Below are positions 60,463-64,000 of a stretch of DNA of 64,000 nt, in pieces. The notes beneath the pieces were generated by a model, which searched no databases, was not told where the DNA came from, and worked only from the letters and a program-made list of their open reading frames with translations. The stretch is from the IMG/VR virus record IMGVR_UViG_3300046791_000470, positions 1-64,000 of that record; one strand, 5' to 3'. Source of the DNA: a virus. Each line of letters begins with the position of its first letter. Within the stretch, counting starts at the first letter, position 1. The position numbers were made by a program, and so were the translations under genes.

Positions 60463-60852
60463 TCAGGGAGCGGACCGCGACGCGTGGCGCTCGTTCCAGC
60501 GCTGCACCTCGGCGATCCGCTCGGCGCCGGCGGCGTACTCCTCGGTGGAGGTCCAGGCGAGCACCTCGGCCTCGGTCGCCGGACGCGCCGCATCGGGGCA
60601 GTAGTCGGCCACGTGCTCGATGCACGCCGCGAGATCGTCGCGCGTCACGTGGCAGCGCGGACCGTCCGGGGCGAGGTAGGTCACGCGGATCCGGCCCGGC
60701 TCGGACGGATCGCCGGAGCGGATCGCGAGGTCGCTGGGGCTGCCGCGGTAGGTCAGGAGGATCGCGGGCGAGGAGGCGAAGGCGGCGGCGATCGTCTCGA
60801 TCGTGGCGGATCGCCTCGAGAGGGTCTCGTCGGCGAGGGCGTCGAGATCCAT
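60463..60852 (-). CDS. hypothetical protein
   Basis: 129 aa from ATG 60852, overlapping the upstream stop. Mixed alpha/beta (AILLTYRGSPSDLAIRSG, TSTEEYAAGAERIAEVQRW). No family is recognised; it is cotranscribed with the next gene. Confidence 0.45.
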   Translation of the reverse strand: MDLDALADETLSRRSATIETIAAAFASSPAILLTYRGSPSDLAIRSGDPSEPGRIRVTYLAPDGPRCHVTRDDLAACIEHVADYCPDAARPATEAEVLAWTSTEEYAAGAERIAEVQRWNERHASRSAP

Positions 60853-61283
60853 CACTGCGCCTCCGCGTGCGCCGCCTCGTAGCCGCGCTTGAACGCCGCG
60901 ATCCACTCGTCGCTGATGTCGTCCCACGCGTCCGCGTAGAGACCGCACGCCTCGCAGATGCCGCTCGGCATGACCGCGTTGATGTAGGCTTCGTCGGCAC
61001 CGACGAGCGGCCACGCCCACGACTCGGGCTCGGCGCCGCGGTCCACGTCGGCCGCGCGCCCCTCGTAGTCTTCGCGACCTTCCCGCTCGCCGTGCGCCGA
61101 GACCACGGCGGCCACGGCCAGGTACACGAGCGACGGATCATGCTTGGCGATCTCGTACGCCTTGCTGACCGACAACCCCTCGCGAGCGTCCTCCGTGGGA
61201 TCGGCGTGCTTGGAGAGCGTGAGGCCGAGATCCTCGGCGATCTCGATAGCGGCGGTGCCGGTGATGGTCGCGGTGTTCGTCAT
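60852..61283 (-). CDS. hypothetical protein under the shared promoter
   Basis: 143 aa from ATG 61283. Helical and acidic (LTLSKHADPTEDAREGLSVSKAYEIAKHD, AFKRGYEAAHAEAQ). It has one Cys-x2-Cys (ICEAC). The promoter at 61293-61321 leaves 9 nt before its ATG. Confidence 0.5.
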   Translation of the reverse strand: MTNTATITGTAAIEIAEDLGLTLSKHADPTEDAREGLSVSKAYEIAKHDPSLVYLAVAAVVSAHGEREGREDYEGRAADVDRGAEPESWAWPLVGADEAYINAVMPSGICEACGLYADAWDDISDEWIAAFKRGYEAAHAEAQ

Positions 61284-61292
61284 CTTGAAGCC

Positions 61293-61321
61293 AGGATACG
61301 CATGCTCGTGCACACTGTCAA
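61293..61321 (-). promoter_or_regulatory. shared promoter-operator cassette, copy 3
   Basis: On the minus strand TTGACA, spacer GTGTGCACGAGCATGCG, TATCCT, then 9 nt to ATG 61283. The spacer differs from copy 4 at one position only. Confidence 0.65.
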
Positions 61322-61365
61322 GCGCATGGCCATGCGCCTCGTAAACGCGCGTCAGGATGTCCGGA

Positions 61366-61749
61366 TTACCCGGCCAGATCGTCGACAGTGATCTCCGAGG
61401 TGCGCCGCCACCCCTCGCCCCGGCGGCCCCCGGCGAAGATCTGCGCGATCAGCGGGTCGGCCTCGAGCTGGAACCCGCCCTCCTGGTCCACCAGGCGGAA
61501 CGTGATGGATGGCCGGCCGAGATCGAGGGCGTCCCGGATCCCGAAGTAGCGGAACGCCCCGCCCTCGGCGAGCGCCGCGAGATCGAGCTGCATGGCGGAC
61601 TCCGCCCGCGCGAGGCCGGCGTGGTCGGCGTCGAGGCCGGCGAGCGGGGCCATGGCGTGGCGGAACGCGGCGTGGAGCAGCGCGTAGAGCGGCGGGCGGG
61701 CGGTGGCGCGCCGCTGCTGCCGCAGCCGGCGCAGGTCCGCGGCGATCAC
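61366..61749 (-). CDS. hypothetical protein
   Basis: 127 aa from GTG 61749 (GTGA overlap). Begins with basic helices (RRLRQQRRATARPPLYALLHAAFRH), then beta strands (FRYFGIRDALDLG, SITFRLVDQEGGFQLEAD). No family is recognised. Confidence 0.45.
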   Translation of the reverse strand: MIAADLRRLRQQRRATARPPLYALLHAAFRHAMAPLAGLDADHAGLARAESAMQLDLAALAEGGAFRYFGIRDALDLGRPSITFRLVDQEGGFQLEADPLIAQIFAGGRRGEGWRRTSEITVDDLAG

Positions 61750-61973
61750 GGCGCGCGCTTCCCCAGCCGCGCGCGGCGCTCGAGGGCGGACGCATCGACG
61801 ATGCGCTGGAGGTACGCCGAGCTGATGACGCCGTCCCCGTGCGACCGGGGCTCCGGCAGCTCGATCTCCGGCTCGGGCGCCAGCATCCGGGCGAGGTAGT
61901 CGGCGTCGACGATCATCGTCTCGCCCTCCTCGTAGGCGGCGAACGGCGGGGAGATGGTCGGGGCCGGCCTCAT
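61746..61973 (-). CDS. 75-aa hypothetical protein
   Basis: Coupled by overlaps at both ends. Acidic N-terminal half, then helix (SSAYLQRIVDASALERRARLGKR). The role is unknown. Confidence 0.45.
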   Translation of the reverse strand: MRPAPTISPPFAAYEEGETMIVDADYLARMLAPEPEIELPEPRSHGDGVISSAYLQRIVDASALERRARLGKRAP

Positions 61974-62359
61974 CGGGTGATCGCCCCGATCCGCGCGTAG
62001 TGCTCGGCCTGCGCCCGGCTGTCGGCCTGGCCGTCCCAGCGCGCGCCGGTCCAGTAGTACCAGCCCGGCGCGGTCTGCCCGATCGCGTCCGTGGGGCAGT
62101 CGGCGTCGGCCGCGGTGAACTCGCGGACCGTGCCGGTGGCGATCGGCGGCTCCGTGGGCTCGACCCTCGCGCTCGCGGCCAGGACCCGCAACGGCTTGGC
62201 GTCGCAGTCGTGATCGTTGATGGCGTCCTGGAACACCCCGGCGTCCAGAACAGCATCGACCACGTGCTGTGCCGAGGCCGGGTCGCCGAGCAGCTCGAGG
62301 GTGACGATGACCCGGACGGGACGACGGGCGAGGCGGACGGTGGTGGATGTGTCGATCAC
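61970..62359 (-). CDS. hypothetical protein
   Basis: 129 aa from GTG 62359, overlapping the membrane-protein stop. RRPVRVIVTLELLGDPASAQHVVDAVLDAG and a C-terminal YYWTGARWDG; the latter looks like a small fold that binds a short peptide or nucleotide. No family is recognised. Confidence 0.45.
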   Translation of the reverse strand: MIDTSTTVRLARRPVRVIVTLELLGDPASAQHVVDAVLDAGVFQDAINDHDCDAKPLRVLAASARVEPTEPPIATGTVREFTAADADCPTDAIGQTAPGWYYWTGARWDGQADSRAQAEHYARIGAITR

Positions 62360-63072
62360 GGGCACTCCTTGGTGGTGGTGGTGGTGGTCCGCCCGGCCAT
62401 CCGTCGCTCGATGTCGGCCGCGGCCCCGCGCAGCGCCGCCGCGGCGTGGTCGTGCTGCTCCGATTCGGCCTCCTGGCGCTCGTGAGCTGCCGCCATCAAG
62501 CACGACGCCGCGGCGCGCTCCTCCAGGTCCGCCAGTTCGCGTAGGTGGGCGACCGCCTCATCCATCGTGAGCCCGCGGCCGGTCACCGCGCGGCGCCGGC
62601 GTTCCTTGGCGCCCTCCGACGCGCCGGCCAGGTAGGCCCGCCGCCACCGCGCGTAGAGCTCGCTGACCACGAGCTGGACGATCGCGACCCACGCGCCCGC
62701 GAGGATCGCCGCGAGCCCGCCGAGCGCCATCGCGCCCCACGTGTACCAGCGCTGGACGGCGAGGCACTCCACGGCGTGCGCGTCCCCGCCGGGCAGCGCG
62801 ACGAGCCGCGCGTAGGCGGTCCCGACGCGGGCGCCGATCGAGGCGCGCCCGTGCGCGAGTAGCGCCGCGCCGTAGGCGATCCAGCCGATCGGGGTGTCGG
62901 CCGCGGCGCGCGTGGCCAGCGCGAAGATGATCCCGACCACGACCGTCTCGAGCTGCCACGTCTGCAGCTCGAGTCCGACGATGAGGCGCCGGACCACGGA
63001 CCAGAGGAGCACGAACCAGGGCACGATGGCGGCGGCGATGGAGAGGAGCGCGAGGGCGTCGGATGTGGTCAT
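62356..63072 (-). CDS. multi-pass membrane protein with coiled-coil tail
   Basis: 238 aa. Three hydrophobic segments (LLSIAAAIVPWFVLLWSVV, LETVVVGIIFALATRAAA, WGAMALGGLAAILAGAWVAIVQLVV), then a charged helical tail. Could be a holin-like or exclusion protein; the former would need an endolysin outside the window. Confidence 0.55.
   Translation of the reverse strand: MTTSDALALLSIAAAIVPWFVLLWSVVRRLIVGLELQTWQLETVVVGIIFALATRAAADTPIGWIAYGAALLAHGRASIGARVGTAYARLVALPGGDAHAVECLAVQRWYTWGAMALGGLAAILAGAWVAIVQLVVSELYARWRRAYLAGASEGAKERRRRAVTGRGLTMDEAVAHLRELADLEERAAASCLMAAAHERQEAESEQHDHAAAALRGAAADIERRMAGRTTTTTTKECP
62371..62388. repeat. short trinucleotide repeat (GGT)6
   Basis: Six GGT units on the plus strand, which encode six Thr at the C-terminus of the membrane protein. 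A length change would keep the frame. Confidence 0.7.
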
Positions 63073-63093
63073 GATGGTCTCGGTGGTGAAGGG

Positions 63094-63516
63094 TTAGGCG
63101 GGGGAGCGCGGCGGCGGATCGAGCTGCAGCGTCGGGTGCTCGTGGTAGGTCACGTCGTACCGGCGGGTCACGCGCCAGCCGCGGGTCAGCGCCAGCTTGC
63201 GGATCGTGTGCTGCTCGCTCACCGAGCAGCACTCCTCGAGCACGAGCGGTCCGCCGATCATGGCGGCGGCCAGCTCGTGGATCTGCGAGCCGTAGCCGCG
63301 CGCGCGATGCCGCTCGAGGACGTGCACGAAGCCGATGAAGGCGACGGGCGCGGCGGCGGAGATCGCGAGCACGATCTCTCCGATCTCCTCTCCGGCGAAC
63401 TCGAATCGGTACCGTGCCTGGGAGGCCGGCCCGAACCCGGCGAGGGCGGACCACCCGTATCCTCGGGGCCAGAGGGGCATCGGCTCCACGCTGGCGACCG
63501 AGAGCACGGAGGTCAC
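63094..63516 (-). CDS. GNAT-like acetyltransferase
   Basis: 140 aa. The phrase HVLERHRARGYGSQIHELAAAM is the acetyl-CoA-binding loop (R-x-x-G-x-G/S) of GNAT enzymes, with VAFIGFV before it and IRKLALTRGWR after it. The substrate is unknown. Confidence 0.6.
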   Translation of the reverse strand: MTSVLSVASVEPMPLWPRGYGWSALAGFGPASQARYRFEFAGEEIGEIVLAISAAAPVAFIGFVHVLERHRARGYGSQIHELAAAMIGGPLVLEECCSVSEQHTIRKLALTRGWRVTRRYDVTYHEHPTLQLDPPPRSPA

Positions 63517-63707
63517 GACCGCGCCGCCTGGTCCGCGGCGGCGGCCATCATGGAGAGGGCGAGCGAGCCGGTCTGGACGGCGGCGGCGTGGAGCCGGGTC
63601 GCCATGGCGCGGTGCCAGCGGGCCGACAGCGCGGCGCCGCGGCGAGCGGCGCTCTGCATGCCGGCGGTCCAGCGGGCGGCGGCGAGAGTGACGTAGGGGG
63701 CGTGCAC
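63513..63707 (-). CDS. 64-aa helical protein
   Basis: Ala-rich helices (AARWTAGMQSAARRGAALSARWHRAMATRL). Overlaps the GNAT gene by 4 nt. The role is unknown. Confidence 0.45.
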   Translation of the reverse strand: MHAPYVTLAAARWTAGMQSAARRGAALSARWHRAMATRLHAAAVQTGSLALSMMAAAADQAARS

Positions 63708-63721
63708 GGCGGGCTCCGGGA

Positions 63722-63940
63722 TCAGGCGCAGTTGGCGGCGAGAGACGTGTACGCGGCGCGGAAGCGCGCCGGCAGGCAGGGGACCGCGGCGGCCTTGGTC
63801 GCGAACGTCCGCACGTCGTCGCTGGACTTCGCCCCCTCGGCGAGGGCGACCGTCAGGCAGCCGTAGACCTCGGCGTCCCGGAAGGCTTCCTGGCTACGCC
63901 ACTGGAAGGGGTGCGGTGCGGCTGCGGTGCTCGTTTCCAT
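63722..63940 (-). CDS. 72-aa protein under the shared promoter
   Basis: ATG 63940 is 7 nt downstream of a perfect TATAGT. Helical (SQEAFRDAEVYGCLTVALAEG). First gene of the right-end operon. The role is unknown. Confidence 0.5.
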   Translation of the reverse strand: METSTAAAPHPFQWRSQEAFRDAEVYGCLTVALAEGAKSSDDVRTFATKAAAVPCLPARFRAAYTSLAANCA

Positions 63941-63947
63941 GCACAAG

Positions 63948-63976
63948 ACTATACGCACGCTCGTGCACACTGTCAA
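63948..63976 (-). promoter_or_regulatory. shared promoter-operator cassette, copy 4
   Basis: On the minus strand TTGACA, spacer GTGTGCACGAGCGTGCG, TATAGT, then 7 nt to ATG 63940. Both boxes are near consensus, and the spacer contains the palindrome GCACG-AG-CGTGC. Confidence 0.7.
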
Positions 63977-64000
63977 GCGCTCGGACATCAGGCCGTGATC

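Noticed and set aside
62371-62388. A microsatellite that could phase-shift a gene
   Set aside because: The unit is a triplet, so changes keep the frame and only alter a Thr run.
1-64000. tRNA genes and attachment sites
   Set aside because: No cloverleaf-like sequence with a CCA end or repeated att core was noticed; a dedicated search would be needed to exclude them.

Overview
The window is a GC-rich (roughly 70 percent) stretch of a contractile-tailed bacteriophage or prophage (myovirus-like). Most genes lie on the minus strand, packed end to start with ATGA, GTGA or TGATG overlaps; one compact plus-strand operon (16.2-22.1 kb) carries recombination genes. No ribosomal, tRNA or housekeeping gene was seen, and no integrase or recognisable endolysin. 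The host is not certain. The high GC, several lipoproteins of a myxobacterial style and a small sigma-like regulator with a Cys-rich N-terminus suggest a Myxococcota host, but that is an inference.

Layout, from the left end. 1-2.4 kb: a long protein that ends in an octapeptide beta-solenoid-like repeat and runs off the window. 2.4-16.1 kb (minus): early/replication region with DNA-binding proteins, a SNF2-type helicase, two DNA methyltransferases, a PD-(D/E)XK nuclease-like protein, an ASCH-like protein, a DUF5131 protein, a cytidine/dCMP-deaminase-like protein, RusA, a DnaB-type helicase and a replication initiator whose gene contains a dense GATC cluster (candidate origin). 16.2-22.1 kb (plus): YqaJ exonuclease, RecT annealing protein, UvrD-like helicase, ParB-like protein and an HNH-like protein. 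22.1-30.7 kb (minus): accessory and tail-tip genes, including three lipoprotein genes. 30.7-47.7 kb (minus): baseplate, hub, tape measure, frameshifted tail chaperone, tube, sheath, neck proteins and major capsid protein. 47.8-59.7 kb (minus): scaffold-like and head genes, head morphogenesis, an inserted regulatory/methylase cassette (52.1-54.5 kb), portal and terminase. 59.9-64 kb: a plus-strand lipoprotein and two short minus-strand operons of small accessory genes.

Two features tie the map together. First, many operons begin with a sigma70-like promoter whose -10 box lies only 6-9 nt before the start codon, which predicts leaderless mRNAs. Four of these, at 52.5, 54.5, 61.3 and 63.9 kb, also share a nearly identical 17-nt spacer, which looks like a common operator. 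Second, several proteins look like products of copying within this genome. A terminase nuclease-like domain recurs in a PGDYG-type protein. The C-terminal domain of a tail protein recurs on a neighbouring lipoprotein. Three lipoproteins share one fold signature, and two small proteins stand as tandem paralogues.

All functional calls come from reading translated sequence by eye; no database or structure search was run.
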